This document shows, one piece after another, positions 1-8,743 of a DNA stretch of 64,000 bases. A model generated the notes under the pieces. That model did no database searches, was not told the DNA's origin, and was given only the letters and a program-made list of their open reading frames with translations. Position numbers and translations under genes: made by a program. Position 1 is the first letter of the stretch. Every line of letters begins with the position of its first letter. This DNA comes from Rhodanobacter sp. L36 (GTDB taxonomy: Bacteria; Pseudomonadota; Gammaproteobacteria; Xanthomonadales; Rhodanobacteraceae): positions 1,095,576-1,159,575 of the forward strand of contig NZ_LMUV01000011.1 of the NCBI RefSeq assembly GCF_009765755.1, in the 5' to 3' direction.

Positions 1-1364
1 CGCCGAAAATCTCGCTGTCGAAACTCAGGCATCTGCTGCGCGCGAAAGCGGTGCTGTGCGCCGGACTCAGCGTCAAGCTCACCGACGCGGCCAGCGGCGA
101 AATCAACGAGTGGTATTTCGAAGATGGCCTGCGCGACTACCTGAAAGGCGAACTCGACGGCGCCGAAGCGCTGCCCGGCGAATTGTTCGTGCATCACATG
201 GCGCGCGACGTGGAAGGCATGGAGGTCGCGCTGGCCTGGCTGCCCGACGGCGAACTGGTGCAGGAGAGCTACGTCAACCTGATTCCCACCGCGCAAGGCG
301 GCACGCACGTGAACGGTCTACGCACCGGCCTGACTACCGCGATCCGCGAATTCTGCGACATCCGCAACCTGCTTCCGCGCGGTGTGAAACTCGCGCCGGA
401 AGACGTGTGGGAGCGACTCGCCTTCGTTCTTTCCGCACGCCTGCAGGATCCACAGTTCGCTGGCCAGACCAAGGAACGCCTGTCCTCGCGACAGACCGCC
501 GGCATGGTCGAGAACGTGATCCACGATGCCTTCAGCCTGTGGCTCAACCAGCACGTGGAGATGGGCGAACGCATCGCGCAACTGGCGATCGAACGCGCCA
601 GCGCGCGACTGAAAGCCGCCAAGCAGATCGTGCGCAAGAAAATCACCCAAGGCCCGCAACTGCCCGGCAAGCTCGCTGATTGCACCGCCACCGATCTCAC
701 TCGCACTGAACTGTTCCTGGTCGAAGGCGACTCCGCCGGCGGCAGCGCCAAGCAGGCGCGCGACAAGGAATTCCAGGCGATCCTGCCGCTGCGCGGCAAG
801 ATCCTCAACACGTGGGAAGTCGAATCCGGTTCGGTGCTCGCCTCGGAAGAAGTGCACAACCTCGCCATTGCGATCGGCTGCGATCCGGGCAAGGACGATC
901 TATCCGGCTTGCGCTACGGCAAGGTGATCATCCTGGCCGATGCGGATTCCGACGGCCTGCACATCGCCACGCTGTTGACCGCACTTTTTCTCAGGCATTT
1001 CCCCACCCTTGTCAGCGAGGGTCACGTGTTCGTGGCGATGCCGCCGTTGTTCCGCGTCGACGTGGGCAAGCAGGTTTTCTACTGCCTCGATGAAAGCGAG
1101 AAACAGGCAATGCTGCAACGGATCGAACGCGAAAAAATGAAAGGCGCAGTCAACACGACGCGCTTCAAGGGACTCGGCGAAATGAATCCGCCGCAGTTGC
1201 GCGAGTCGACCATTCATCCCGATACGCGCCGGCTGGTGCAACTGACCATCAGCGATGACGACGGCACATCGAAGTTGATGGATATGTTGCTGGCCAAGAA
1301 ACGCGCGAGTGATCGCAAGGCGTGGCTGGAAGAGAAAGGCGACCTGGCGACGCTTGAGGTTTGA
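1..1364 (+). CDS. parE: DNA topoisomerase IV subunit B, C-terminal part (gene enters from the left)
   Basis: ATP-driven subunit of topoisomerase IV, which decatenates replicated chromosomes together with ParC. The reading frame is open from base 3 with no start codon, so the N-terminal GHKL ATPase region lies outside the window. Visible are the end of the transducer domain, the TOPRIM domain with the EGDSAGG motif near base 724 and the metal-binding DADSD motif near base 940, and the type IIA C-terminal tail with TRFKGLGEMNP near base 1156. ParE is preferred over GyrB because the protein ends soon after the TOPRIM region without the long GyrB insertion. The local sequence also resembles ParE, for example KISLSKLRHLLRAKAVLC at the left edge. 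The gene is followed by about 130 noncoding bases. Confidence 0.93.
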   Translation, partial: PKISLSKLRHLLRAKAVLCAGLSVKLTDAASGEINEWYFEDGLRDYLKGELDGAEALPGELFVHHMARDVEGMEVALAWLPDGELVQESYVNLIPTAQGGTHVNGLRTGLTTAIREFCDIRNLLPRGVKLAPEDVWERLAFVLSARLQDPQFAGQTKERLSSRQTAGMVENVIHDAFSLWLNQHVEMGERIAQLAIERASARLKAAKQIVRKKITQGPQLPGKLADCTATDLTRTELFLVEGDSAGGSAKQARDKEFQAILPLRGKILNTWEVESGSVLASEEVHNLAIAIGCDPGKDDLSGLRYGKVIILADADSDGLHIATLLTALFLRHFPTLVSEGHVFVAMPPLFRVDVGKQVFYCLDESEKQAMLQRIEREKMKGAVNTTRFKGLGEMNPPQLRESTIHPDTRRLVQLTISDDDGTSKLMDMLLAKKRASDRKAWLEEKGDLATLEV

Positions 1365-1492
1365 TTCGAGGGACGCGCGTTCGCATCCTGTGAGCAGCTC
1401 AAGCGGTCCTGCGCCGCGACGCCACCGCACCTTTTCCGCAATCCATGCACGGGCGTTAATGTAGCGACGTGCCCACCATCGAGGCTCTTCAC

Positions 1493-2014
1493 ATGTCTCT
1501 GCTACCGCCCATCGATCTGCAACGCTGGATCGACGAACACCGCCACCTGCTGAAACCGCCGGTCGGCAACAAGTGCATCGTGGATGGCGATTTCATCATC
1601 ATGATCGTCGGCGGTCCGAACGCGCGCACCGATTACCACTACGACGAGGGCCCCGAATTCTTTTATCAGATCGAAGGCGAAATGGTGCTGAAGGTGCAGG
1701 ACGATGGGAAGGCGCGCGATGTTCCGATCAAGGCCGGCGAGATGTTCTATCTGCCACCGCGCATACCGCATTCGCCGCAACGCATGCCCGCGTCAATCGG
1801 GCTGGTGATCGAGCGTCGCCGGCTGCCGCAGGAGAAAGACGGCCTGCTTTGGTTCTGCGAACGCTGCAACCACAAACTATACGAAGAATATTTCGTGCTC
1901 GACAGCATCGAGAGCGATTTCCCGCCGGTGTTCGATCGTTTCTATGGATCGCACGACGCACGCACCTGCAGCGAATGCGGATACCTGAATCCGGCACCGG
2001 CGAAATACGCTTAG
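1493..2014 (+). CDS. nbaC: 3-hydroxyanthranilate 3,4-dioxygenase
   Basis: Non-haem Fe(II) cupin that opens 3-hydroxyanthranilate to 2-amino-3-carboxymuconate semialdehyde, the quinolinate precursor in the kynurenine route. The 173 residues match the bacterial enzyme length (about 174). The iron ligands appear as H49, E55 (in HYDEGPEFF) and H93 (in IPHSPQR). Two CxxC pairs, C122/C125 and C159/C162, form the rubredoxin-like metal site typical of the bacterial enzymes. I chose ATG 1493 because GAGG lies eight bases upstream; a GTG eight codons earlier (1469) is in frame but has no such site. No other kynurenine-pathway gene is adjacent. The gene converges on the NUDIX gene with a five-base gap. 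Confidence 0.93.
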   Translation: MSLLPPIDLQRWIDEHRHLLKPPVGNKCIVDGDFIIMIVGGPNARTDYHYDEGPEFFYQIEGEMVLKVQDDGKARDVPIKAGEMFYLPPRIPHSPQRMPASIGLVIERRRLPQEKDGLLWFCERCNHKLYEEYFVLDSIESDFPPVFDRFYGSHDARTCSECGYLNPAPAKYA

Positions 2015-2019
2015 GCGTT

Positions 2020-2565
2020 TTATCGCGCGAGCCACTTTGAAGCCATGCGACGCAGCGATGTTTCAAGGCTTGCATCAGCGGCAACGTCCACCACGTCGCG
2101 CCACGCCAGCGCATGCGATTCCTCGTTGATGGCGAAACGCTCGTCCTCACACGTGCGAACGATATAGCGAAGGTCGTAGTGCCAATGCTCCGGCTCGTCA
2201 GCGCGCGAAGGAATGCGGTGGCGGTCGATGTCGAAGATGTCTTCGTCCACCTGCAAACCGGTCACACCGGTTTCCTCCTGCGCCTCGCGCAACGCCACGC
2301 GCGCGAGATCGACATCGCCATCGGCGTGGCCGCCCGGCTGCAGCCAGCGGCGGAGTTTGCGATGGTGCATCAACAGCACGCGCTGACTCTCTGCGCTGAC
2401 CAGCCATGCCGATCCGGTGAAGTGGCCGACAAGAAAACGACGTTCGAAAACCGCCGGATCGGAGTGAAGAAACTCGCCGAAAGTCCGGACCAGCGCTGCT
2501 TCGTGCGGCCAGCGCGATGCGTACGCATCGAGACGAGCAAGTAGAGGCGAAAAATCATCAGGCAT
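2020..2565 (-). CDS. NUDIX hydrolase
   Basis: Predicted pyrophosphohydrolase acting on a nucleoside diphosphate linked to another moiety; the substrate cannot be told from sequence. The 181-residue protein carries a Nudix box at residues 79-101 (G-x5-V-x7-REAQEETGV). The catalytic REUxEExGU half is intact, but the first glutamate of the box is valine, as in several members of this subgroup. ATG 2565 gives the N-terminus MPDDFSPLLARL. An upstream in-frame ATG at 2598 would add 11 residues, and neither start has a convincing ribosome binding site. It is transcribed divergently from the permease at 2727. Confidence 0.85.
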   Translation of the reverse strand: MPDDFSPLLARLDAYASRWPHEAALVRTFGEFLHSDPAVFERRFLVGHFTGSAWLVSAESQRVLLMHHRKLRRWLQPGGHADGDVDLARVALREAQEETGVTGLQVDEDIFDIDRHRIPSRADEPEHWHYDLRYIVRTCEDERFAINEESHALAWRDVVDVAADASLETSLRRMASKWLAR

Positions 2566-2726
2566 GGACGAGGACGCGACTTGATGGGCGAGGCGCATGA
2601 TAGCTGCGTCGCAGCTTGTCCCCCTTGTCCCGCTCCGTTATGGTTGCTCGTCACGTCAGCCCGGCACGCCACCTTCGCTGTGGCCCAGATCGAGCGCCGT
2701 CCAGCCTTCAAGGGGAGTTACTCCAT

Positions 2727-4211
2727 ATGCTTTTTCAGCGCGTCAAGCCACTCGATCAGATTCTCGCGACGGCCGAGAAGAAGAGCCTGAAACGTCAGCT
2801 TGGTCCGATCCAACTGACCTTGATGGGCGTCGGCGCAATCATCGGCACCGGTATCTTCGTACTCACTGCAGAAGCCGGACAAAAAGCCGGCCCGGGAATG
2901 ATGATCGCGTTCGTGATCGCCGCGGTGGTCTGTGCACTTGCGGCGCTGGCCTACGCCGAATTGGCCGGGATGATTCCCGTTGCAGGTTCCGCTTACACCT
3001 ACACATACGGAGTCCTTGGGGAGGGGCTTGCCTGGGTGGTTGGCTGGGCGCTCATACTCGAATACACCATAGCTGCCAGTACGGTATCGGTGGGTTGGTC
3101 TGGATACGTCAATGGCCTTCTGGCAAGCGCTGGTTATGGCTTGCCGGAGTTTCTGCGGACTGGACCTTTTGACGGTGGAAGTTTCAACCTGCTCGCTTTT
3201 CTGGTGGCACTGACGGTGACCGTGCTTCTGGTCTTCGGGACGTCCAAATCCGCCAAAGTTAATGCGGTCTTGGTTTCCGTCAAAGTCGCTGCACTGATCG
3301 CCTTCATCATCATCACGGTTCCGGCGGTGCACCAATCGAACTTTCATCCCTTCCTGCCCAATGGTTGGGGAAGTCCTCTGGGTGGCATCGGGGTGTTGGG
3401 CGCCGCGGCATCGATCTTCTTTGCGTACGTCGGTTTTGACGCGGTATCGACCGCCGCCGAGGAAACCAAAAATCCGAACCGTAATATCCCGATTGGATTA
3501 ATCGGGTCACTGACCGTGTGCACCATCTTTTACCTGTTAGTGGGCTACGGCGCCGTTGGCGCGGCGGGTTCTCAGCCCATGTTGGGGGCGGATGGCCTCG
3601 CCCTCCAGCCAGGCACTCCGGAAATGGCAACTGCCTGCAAGGGCTTGCATGCGTTGGTCTGTAGCAAGGAGCCTCTGGCTTTCGTATTGCACGCATTGGG
3701 TTCGGACAAGATCGGTTATCTGGTGGGCGCCGCAGCCAGCATTGCGTTGCCTTCGGTCATTCTAATGATGATCTATGGTCAGACTCGGATCTTTTTCACC
3801 ATGTCCCGCGACGGCCTGCTGCCCAATCGTCTTTCCACGGTCCATCCGCGTTTCCACACGCCACACGTGTTAACGATGATTACGGGAACTTTTGTCTCAT
3901 TGTTCGCCGCGATCTTTCCGGTCGGTTTGCTTGCGGACATCACCAACTCAGGCACTTTGTTTGCCTTCATGATGGTGGCAATTGGCGTGATGATCCTGCG
4001 CAAAAAGCAGCCCGAGCGGCCGCGTCCTTTTCGTACTCCGCTGGCTTGGATCGTTTGCCCGCTGGCAGTCGTTGGGTGCCTGCTGTTGTTCGTGAATCTA
4101 TCCAAGACTGCCATTTCGGTATTCTTCATCTGGGCCGCGGTCGGCTTGGTTGTTTACTATCTCTACGGCTTCCGAAAGAGCCATCTGGCCAACGGCACCG
4201 AGCCCAGCTGA
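2727..4211 (+). CDS. APC-superfamily amino acid permease, CAT-like (first of tandem pair)
   Basis: Inner-membrane amino acid/proton symporter of the APC superfamily, closest in pattern to the cationic amino acid transporter (CAT) group. The 494 residues contain about 12 hydrophobic helices. The first carries the unwound substrate-site motif GAIIGTGIF, and a later segment FFAYVGFDAVSTAAEETKNP is the family signature. ATG 2727 is set by the strong site AGGGGAG at 2711-2717; the longer open frame upstream looks noncoding. The next gene is a second permease of the same family, 74 bases downstream. The substrate is not determinable; a cationic or neutral amino acid is likely from the family. Confidence 0.88.
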   Translation: MLFQRVKPLDQILATAEKKSLKRQLGPIQLTLMGVGAIIGTGIFVLTAEAGQKAGPGMMIAFVIAAVVCALAALAYAELAGMIPVAGSAYTYTYGVLGEGLAWVVGWALILEYTIAASTVSVGWSGYVNGLLASAGYGLPEFLRTGPFDGGSFNLLAFLVALTVTVLLVFGTSKSAKVNAVLVSVKVAALIAFIIITVPAVHQSNFHPFLPNGWGSPLGGIGVLGAAASIFFAYVGFDAVSTAAEETKNPNRNIPIGLIGSLTVCTIFYLLVGYGAVGAAGSQPMLGADGLALQPGTPEMATACKGLHALVCSKEPLAFVLHALGSDKIGYLVGAAASIALPSVILMMIYGQTRIFFTMSRDGLLPNRLSTVHPRFHTPHVLTMITGTFVSLFAAIFPVGLLADITNSGTLFAFMMVAIGVMILRKKQPERPRPFRTPLAWIVCPLAVVGCLLLFVNLSKTAISVFFIWAAVGLVVYYLYGFRKSHLANGTEPS

Positions 4212-4242
4212 GGCTGCGGTCCGGCGATTGAACGAACCCGGG

Positions 4243-4264
4243 CGGCACGGTGAAAACCGTGCCG
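4243..4264 (+). repeat. Intercistronic hairpin with GAAA tetraloop
   Basis: A perfect 9-bp stem (CGGCACGGT / ACCGTGCCG) closes a GAAA loop between the two permease genes. There is no U-run, so it is not a classical terminator. It may stabilise the upstream mRNA or tune expression of the second gene. It lies over an in-frame GTG at 4250, which argues against that codon as a start. Confidence 0.6.
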
Positions 4265-4285
4265 TCGCCATGTTGTGGAATGACC

Positions 4286-5779
4286 ATGCTCAAGCAACTG
4301 CTCGCTCGCAAGACGGACTTTTCGAACAACGCCGACGATGGCCACGGTCCCGGCCTGAAGCGCACGCTCGGTCCATGGGGATTGACGGCACTGGGCATCG
4401 GCGCCGTGATCGGCGGCGGCATCTTCGTGATTACCGGCCAAGCAGCGGCGGAACATGCCGGTCCGGCCATCATCCTGGCATTCGTTATCGCGGCCGTTTG
4501 CTGCAGCTTCACCGCGCTGTGCTACGCCGAGTTCGCCACGCTCATTCCGATGTCCGGCAGTTCGTACTCGTATGCATACGCCACGCTGGGCGAACTGGTG
4601 GCGTGGTTCATTGGCTGGAACATGGTGCTCGAGTACGGCGTTTCCGCTTCCGCGGTAGCGGTGAGCTGGACGGGTTATTTCGTCAGCTTGCTCGATGACA
4701 TTTCTTCCCTGTTCGCCAGGATGGGTATTCCTCTCAGACTCCACCTGCCTGCTGTCCTTACGAATGCCCCGCTCGCATTTACCGATGGGCATCTTGTGAC
4801 GACGGGAGCGCTGTTCAACTTGCCCGCCGTTGTGATCGTGCTCGCGCTTACCTGGCTCTGCTATGTCGGGATCAAGGAATCCAGCGGTGCGAATCTGGCG
4901 ATGGTCATTCTCAAGGTCAGCCTGATTGTGATCGTGATCGTCGCCGGCTGGCACTACGTCAACACCAGCTACTGGCATCCCTTCATTCCAGCCAATCAAG
5001 GTGTCGAGAAATACGGCTGGTCGGGGATCATGCGCGCAGCCACGCTGGTTTTCTTCGCATACATAGGATTCGAAGCGACATCCACGGCCGCGCAGGAAGC
5101 GAAGAATCCACAACGCGATCTTCCCATCGCGACACTGGCTTCGTTGGCGATTTGCACGGTTCTCTACATAGGTATCGCGGCGGTCATCACAGGCCTCCTG
5201 CCCTTCGACCAGCTCGGCACAAGTGAGCCCGTCGTCACTGCGGTAAAGGCGCATCCGGAGCTTGGCTGGTTGCGCTGGGTGGTGGAGGTCGGCGCGTTGA
5301 TCGGACTCTCTTCCGTGATTCTGGTGATGGTGATCGCGCAACCGCGAATCTTCATGATCATGGGCCGCGACGGCTTGCTACCGCCAGTTTTCGCCAGAAT
5401 TCATCCGCGGTATCACACGCCTTACATCAACACCGTCATCACCGGTATCGGCATTGCAGCGCTGGCAGCGGTATTTCCGCTCGACGTGCTCGGCGATCTT
5501 GTCTCGATGGGCACGCTGATCGCGTTCGTCGCGGTGTGCGCTGGCGTGCTGATACTTCGCAAGACACGACCCGAATTGCCGCGCACATTCCGCGTACCGT
5601 GGGCGCCGGTCACCTGCGTGCTTGGCGTGTTGAGTTGCCTGGCGTTGCTGTATTGGGAGAACTGGTATCAGTGGCTGCTGCTGGGTATCTGGACCGTGCT
5701 CGGCATGGCCATTTACTTCGGTTATGGAAGACGTCACAGCCGTCTGCGCCAAGTCATGAATTCCTCGCCTCTGGGCTGA
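4286..5779 (+). CDS. APC-superfamily amino acid permease (second of tandem pair)
   Basis: A second CAT-like amino acid permease, about 497 residues, clearly paralogous to the upstream gene. Both have the R-x-LGP N-terminal patch, a GAVIGGGIF substrate-site helix and a later FFAYIGFEATSTAAQEAKNP segment. It is predicted to have about 12 transmembrane helices. The start is uncertain: ATG 4286 has GTGGA seven bases upstream, ATG 4280 is two codons earlier, and GTG 4250 falls within an RNA hairpin. The tandem arrangement suggests duplication followed by divergence, since the two copies differ clearly in the loops and C-termini. Substrate unknown. Confidence 0.87.
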   Translation: MLKQLLARKTDFSNNADDGHGPGLKRTLGPWGLTALGIGAVIGGGIFVITGQAAAEHAGPAIILAFVIAAVCCSFTALCYAEFATLIPMSGSSYSYAYATLGELVAWFIGWNMVLEYGVSASAVAVSWTGYFVSLLDDISSLFARMGIPLRLHLPAVLTNAPLAFTDGHLVTTGALFNLPAVVIVLALTWLCYVGIKESSGANLAMVILKVSLIVIVIVAGWHYVNTSYWHPFIPANQGVEKYGWSGIMRAATLVFFAYIGFEATSTAAQEAKNPQRDLPIATLASLAICTVLYIGIAAVITGLLPFDQLGTSEPVVTAVKAHPELGWLRWVVEVGALIGLSSVILVMVIAQPRIFMIMGRDGLLPPVFARIHPRYHTPYINTVITGIGIAALAAVFPLDVLGDLVSMGTLIAFVAVCAGVLILRKTRPELPRTFRVPWAPVTCVLGVLSCLALLYWENWYQWLLLGIWTVLGMAIYFGYGRRHSRLRQVMNSSPLG

Positions 5780-6247
5780 CTTCAATCGAAAATCGCCGAA
5801 AATCCCTTAAATAGCGAAAAATGTTCCGAATATCGTTTCCACGTAGTAAGTCGCCGAGCCGGCGACAAACAGGAACTACCTCGCAGATTCAGTCACGAAT
5901 AGTTCCGTAACTATTTGTTTTTAAATATTTTAACAAGTTCTTTTCAAGAGAAAATTTCGAAGTGGCCGTCCATTTGCTGGTGGCGGGAGTATCATCCTCA
6001 GTCCGCGGGTTGATCACTTGGCAGTGGGCCCCGGATCGCCGCTCGGCGCGTCAGGTCGGTCAGCTCCTCAGCCTGGCGCGTCGGGCAGCACTTTTAGTCA
6101 CGACGCCGCAATTTTTCCAAATCGTTCTCAGCGCTGGTTACAACGCGCGAGTCGATGTCGCGATGAAGTCGAACAAATCTGTCAGTTCCATGCGGTAAGT
6201 CGACGCGTACGAAACGCAGTAGCGATCACCGCATCGCCATCAAAGAA
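5780..6247. other. 468-base intergenic region, partly AT-rich
   Basis: No convincing gene. Small open frames exist on the plus strand (for example 5962-6198) but have no recognisable product or ribosome binding site. Bases 5880-5960 are markedly AT-rich compared with the rest of the window. The region separates the end of the permease pair from the 3' end of the HiPIP gene, so it lies between convergent genes and need not contain a promoter. It contains the hairpins GTCGCC/GGCGAC at 5850-5866 and the terminator-like element listed separately. Confidence 0.6.
5898..5922 (+). terminator. Possible intrinsic terminator after the permease pair
   Basis: AATAGTT-ccgt-AACTATT is a perfect 7-bp stem with a four-base loop, immediately followed by TGTTTTT. 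The stem is AU-rich and therefore weak, and it lies about 120 bases after the permease stop codon, so the call is tentative. Confidence 0.4.
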
Positions 6248-6580
6248 TCAGCCTTTCTTTGGCGTGTGTGATAAGCACCAGCCTCTCGCGTTCACCGACT
6301 TGCCCGGAAACAATTGACATGGCCCGCGCCCGGTACTACCGCCGCCATAAAACTGGCAGTTGGAACAGACGTCACCCGCCTTGTGTTTTGCATTGCCGGA
6401 CACACTGCCGTTTTCCACATAACCGAGCGCTTTGGCAGTCGGGTCCGTCTCGGTCAGTGCCGGAAGATCATCGGCTCGTGCGAATCTCGGCGAGCCAACC
6501 AGAAGCACCGCCGTTGCAGCGCCCGCTGTGGCCCACTTGAGAAAGCGTCGGCGTGATTCGATATCTGGTGTATTCGACAT
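6248..6580 (-). CDS. High-potential iron-sulfur protein (HiPIP), Tat-exported
   Basis: Small periplasmic electron carrier with one [4Fe-4S] cluster cycling between 2+ and 3+, usually delivering electrons from the bc1 complex to terminal oxidases or reaction centres. The 110-residue precursor begins with a twin-arginine signal (SRRRFLKW at residues 9-16, then a hydrophobic stretch ending near ARA at 34-36). The mature part has the four cluster cysteines C72, C75, C88 and C102 in HiPIP spacing, with the GWC motif at the last. ATG 6580 has GGAGG eight bases upstream. The export route fits cofactor insertion before translocation. Confidence 0.93.
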   Translation of the reverse strand: MSNTPDIESRRRFLKWATAGAATAVLLVGSPRFARADDLPALTETDPTAKALGYVENGSVSGNAKHKAGDVCSNCQFYGGGSTGRGPCQLFPGKSVNARGWCLSHTPKKG

Positions 6581-6712
6581 GGGCAAGCCTCCGTCGGCGA
6601 TTGGGCCGGCGCATTCCGCCCCGGATATCCGTCGATCGTACGCTCGTCGTCGCAATTTTTCGTGACTGGATAAATAACTGTCATGCGGCGCGATCGGCAA
6701 ATTTGTGCATGT

Positions 6713-6741
6713 TATAGTTATTTCTCATTTGGACGTCCAAA
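6713..6741 (+). promoter_or_regulatory. Candidate mtnB promoter with 14-bp palindrome abutting the start codon
   Basis: TATAGT at 6713-6718 resembles a -10 hexamer; no good -35 is visible. The perfect palindrome TTTGGACGTCCAAA (6728-6741) follows and ends three bases before the mtnB ATG. It covers the only weak Shine-Dalgarno-like bases, so a bound protein or an RNA fold could block both transcription and translation. Its GACGTC core resembles half of a methionine-repressor (MetJ) box, but I cannot show which regulator, if any, binds here. Confidence 0.45.
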
Positions 6742-6744
6742 CGC

Positions 6745-7395
6745 ATGAGCCAGACATTGCCTTCCACGATCTCCGCAAGCCTGTTCGAGGCCTGTTCGGA
6801 TTTCATCGCGGAAACGGCACGGGAGCTGTCGGAACGTGGCTGGACGCCCGCAACGAGCAGTAATTTTTCGATGCGAGTCGATGCCGACCACGCAGCGATC
6901 ACGATCTCAGGCAGGCACAAGGGCCAACTGGGTCGCGACGACATCATGCTGATCGATCTGCAGGGCAAGGCCGTCGGAACCGACGCCCGGCCAAGTGCGG
7001 AAACCGCCCTGCACACACAGATTTACTGCCGTTGGCCGGAGATGGGCGCCGTGCTGCACACGCATTCGCGCACGCAAAGCGTGGCATCTCGATTCTTTGC
7101 TGCGGAAGGCAAGGTACGTCTGCAAGGCTGGGAATTGCAGAAGGCGATTACTGGTTACAGCACGCATGAGAGCGTGCTTGAAATCCCGGTTTTCCCCAAC
7201 ACCCAGCACATGCCGGAACTGGTGGCCCAAGTGGACGCATGGCTGGACGCTGGAAAACCGCTGCACGCTTATCTGATCAACGGCCACGGCATTTATACCT
7301 GGGGCCGGGACATGGCTGAAACCCATCGACATCTCGAAGCGCTGGAGTTTCTGCTGGCTTGCGAACTGGACCTGAAAAGATTGAGGGCATCATGA
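6745..7395 (+). CDS. mtnB: Methylthioribulose-1-phosphate dehydratase
   Basis: Methionine-salvage enzyme converting 5-methylthioribulose-1-phosphate to 2,3-diketo-5-methylthiopentyl-1-phosphate. The 216-residue protein has the class II aldolase/adducin fold, with zinc-ligand histidines in VLHTHSRTQSV (near residue 100) and NGHGIYTWG (near residue 180). ATG 6745 lacks a strong ribosome binding site and sits right after the palindrome described above. The gene is the first of mtnB-mtnD-mtnC; mtnD begins inside its stop codon. Confidence 0.95.
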   Translation: MSQTLPSTISASLFEACSDFIAETARELSERGWTPATSSNFSMRVDADHAAITISGRHKGQLGRDDIMLIDLQGKAVGTDARPSAETALHTQIYCRWPEMGAVLHTHSRTQSVASRFFAAEGKVRLQGWELQKAITGYSTHESVLEIPVFPNTQHMPELVAQVDAWLDAGKPLHAYLINGHGIYTWGRDMAETHRHLEALEFLLACELDLKRLRAS

Positions 7396-7955
7396 GTCGC
7401 CTGCGCATCTTCGACGAAACAAAACCGCGTACACCGCTAGCGGAATATTCCGAACACGCCGCGATTGCCAGCGAACTCGACAAGGTTGGCGTGCGTTTCG
7501 AACAGTGGGAGGCGAGCCAGCGGATCGCGCCCGGCGCAAGCCAGGACGAAGTAATCGCCGCCTATCGTTCGGATATCGATCGGCTGATCGCCGAAAAGGG
7601 CTATCAGTCGGTCGACGTGATCAGCCTCGTGCCCGATCATCCCGAGCGCGCCACGCTCCGCCAGAAATTTCTCAGCGAGCACACGCACAGCGAAGACGAA
7701 GTGCGTTTCTTCGTCGCCGGCTCCGGCCAGTTCACACTGCACATTGCAGGCAAGGTCTACGACATTCTGTGCGAACAAGGTGACCTGATCGGCGTACCGG
7801 ACGGCACGCGCCACTGGTTCGACATGAGTGAATCGCCCTATTTCGTGGCGATCCGTCTGTTCACCAACAAGGAAGGCTGGATCGCCCAGTTCACCGGCGA
7901 CGAGATCGCGCAGCATTTTCCGCGCATGCTTCCAAACGCGTCGTCCGCGCGTTGA
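7392..7955 (+). CDS. mtnD: Acireductone dioxygenase
   Basis: Cupin metalloenzyme that oxidises the salvage acireductone to 2-keto-4-methylthiobutyrate and formate with Fe(II), or to an off-pathway product and CO with Ni(II). The 187 residues carry the metal ligands H97, H99 and E103 (EHTHSEDE) and H142 (TRHWFDM), matching the Klebsiella enzyme spacing. The start ATG overlaps the mtnB stop (ATGA), indicating translational coupling. mtnC follows after 86 bases. Confidence 0.95.
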   Translation: MSRLRIFDETKPRTPLAEYSEHAAIASELDKVGVRFEQWEASQRIAPGASQDEVIAAYRSDIDRLIAEKGYQSVDVISLVPDHPERATLRQKFLSEHTHSEDEVRFFVAGSGQFTLHIAGKVYDILCEQGDLIGVPDGTRHWFDMSESPYFVAIRLFTNKEGWIAQFTGDEIAQHFPRMLPNASSAR

Positions 7956-8041
7956 TGCTGTTGGGCTGATCTGGTCGACGTTGACGCGGCTCATCACGAA
8001 ACACGCTTTATGCTGGCCCCTTTTACAACGCAGTCGAAGCC

Positions 8042-8728
8042 ATGACCAAGATCCGCGCCATCGTCACCGACATCGAAGGCACCACCAGCTCGATCGATTT
8101 CGTGCGCGACGTGCTTTTTCCTTACGCGCGCCAACGCCTGCCGGCATTCGTCGAGACGCATGGCGATCAACCCGAAGTGCAGCACTGGCTTCATGAAGCT
8201 GCTGCCGAAGCGGGCCTGGCCGAAGCGAGCCGGCAGGAAATCATTGAGCTGTTGTTGCGCTGGATCGATGAGGATCGCAAGTCCACCGCGCTCAAGGCGC
8301 TGCAGGGCATGATCTGGAAAGACGGTTATGTCGCCGGCGACTATTGCGCACACCTTTATCCCGAAGTCGCCGCGAAACTTCGCGCATGGCACGCCGAGGG
8401 TCAGCGTCTCTATGTGTATTCCTCCGGATCGGTGCCGGCGCAGCAGTTGTTTTTCGGTTACAGCGAGGCTGGCGACCTGACCTCACTGCTGTCCGGATAT
8501 TTCGATACCGAAACCGGCCCCAAGCGCTCACCCGATTCTTACCAGCGCATCGCAGCCGCGATCGGCGAAGAGCCCGCGCACATTCTCTTTCTCTCCGACA
8601 TCGTCGAAGAACTGGATGCGGCGAAGAGCGCGGGTTTCCGCACCGGCTGGCTACAACGCGACCCGCAACAGACGGCGACGAATGACAGGCATTCGGCTTA
8701 TCGCGATTTCGATGCGATCAACATCTAA
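8042..8728 (+). CDS. mtnC: Enolase-phosphatase E1
   Basis: Bifunctional HAD-family enzyme of methionine salvage: it enolises 2,3-diketo-5-methylthiopentyl-1-phosphate and then removes phosphate to give the acireductone used by MtnD. The 228 residues begin with the modified HAD motif I (D10-I-E12-G-T-T). They continue with a motif II region [12 protein letters not shown] and a motif IV region [14 protein letters not shown], all typical of E1. mtnA and mtnP, needed for the first steps, are not in this window. Confidence 0.94.
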   Translation: MTKIRAIVTDIEGTTSSIDFVRDVLFPYARQRLPAFVETHGDQPEVQHWLHEAAAEAGLAEASRQEIIELLLRWIDEDRKSTALKALQGMIWKDGYVAGDYCAHLYPEVAAKLRAWHAEGQRLYVYSSGSVPAQQLFFGYSEAGDLTSLLSGYFDTETGPKRSPDSYQRIAAAIGEEPAHILFLSDIVEELDAAKSAGFRTGWLQRDPQQTATNDRHSAYRDFDAINI

Positions 8729-8743
8729 CCCGGATCGCCGCTT

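Noticed and set aside
5962-6317. Small plus-strand open frames in the intergenic region before the HiPIP gene
   Set aside because: There is no ribosome binding site, no recognisable product and unusual codon use; treated as noncoding.
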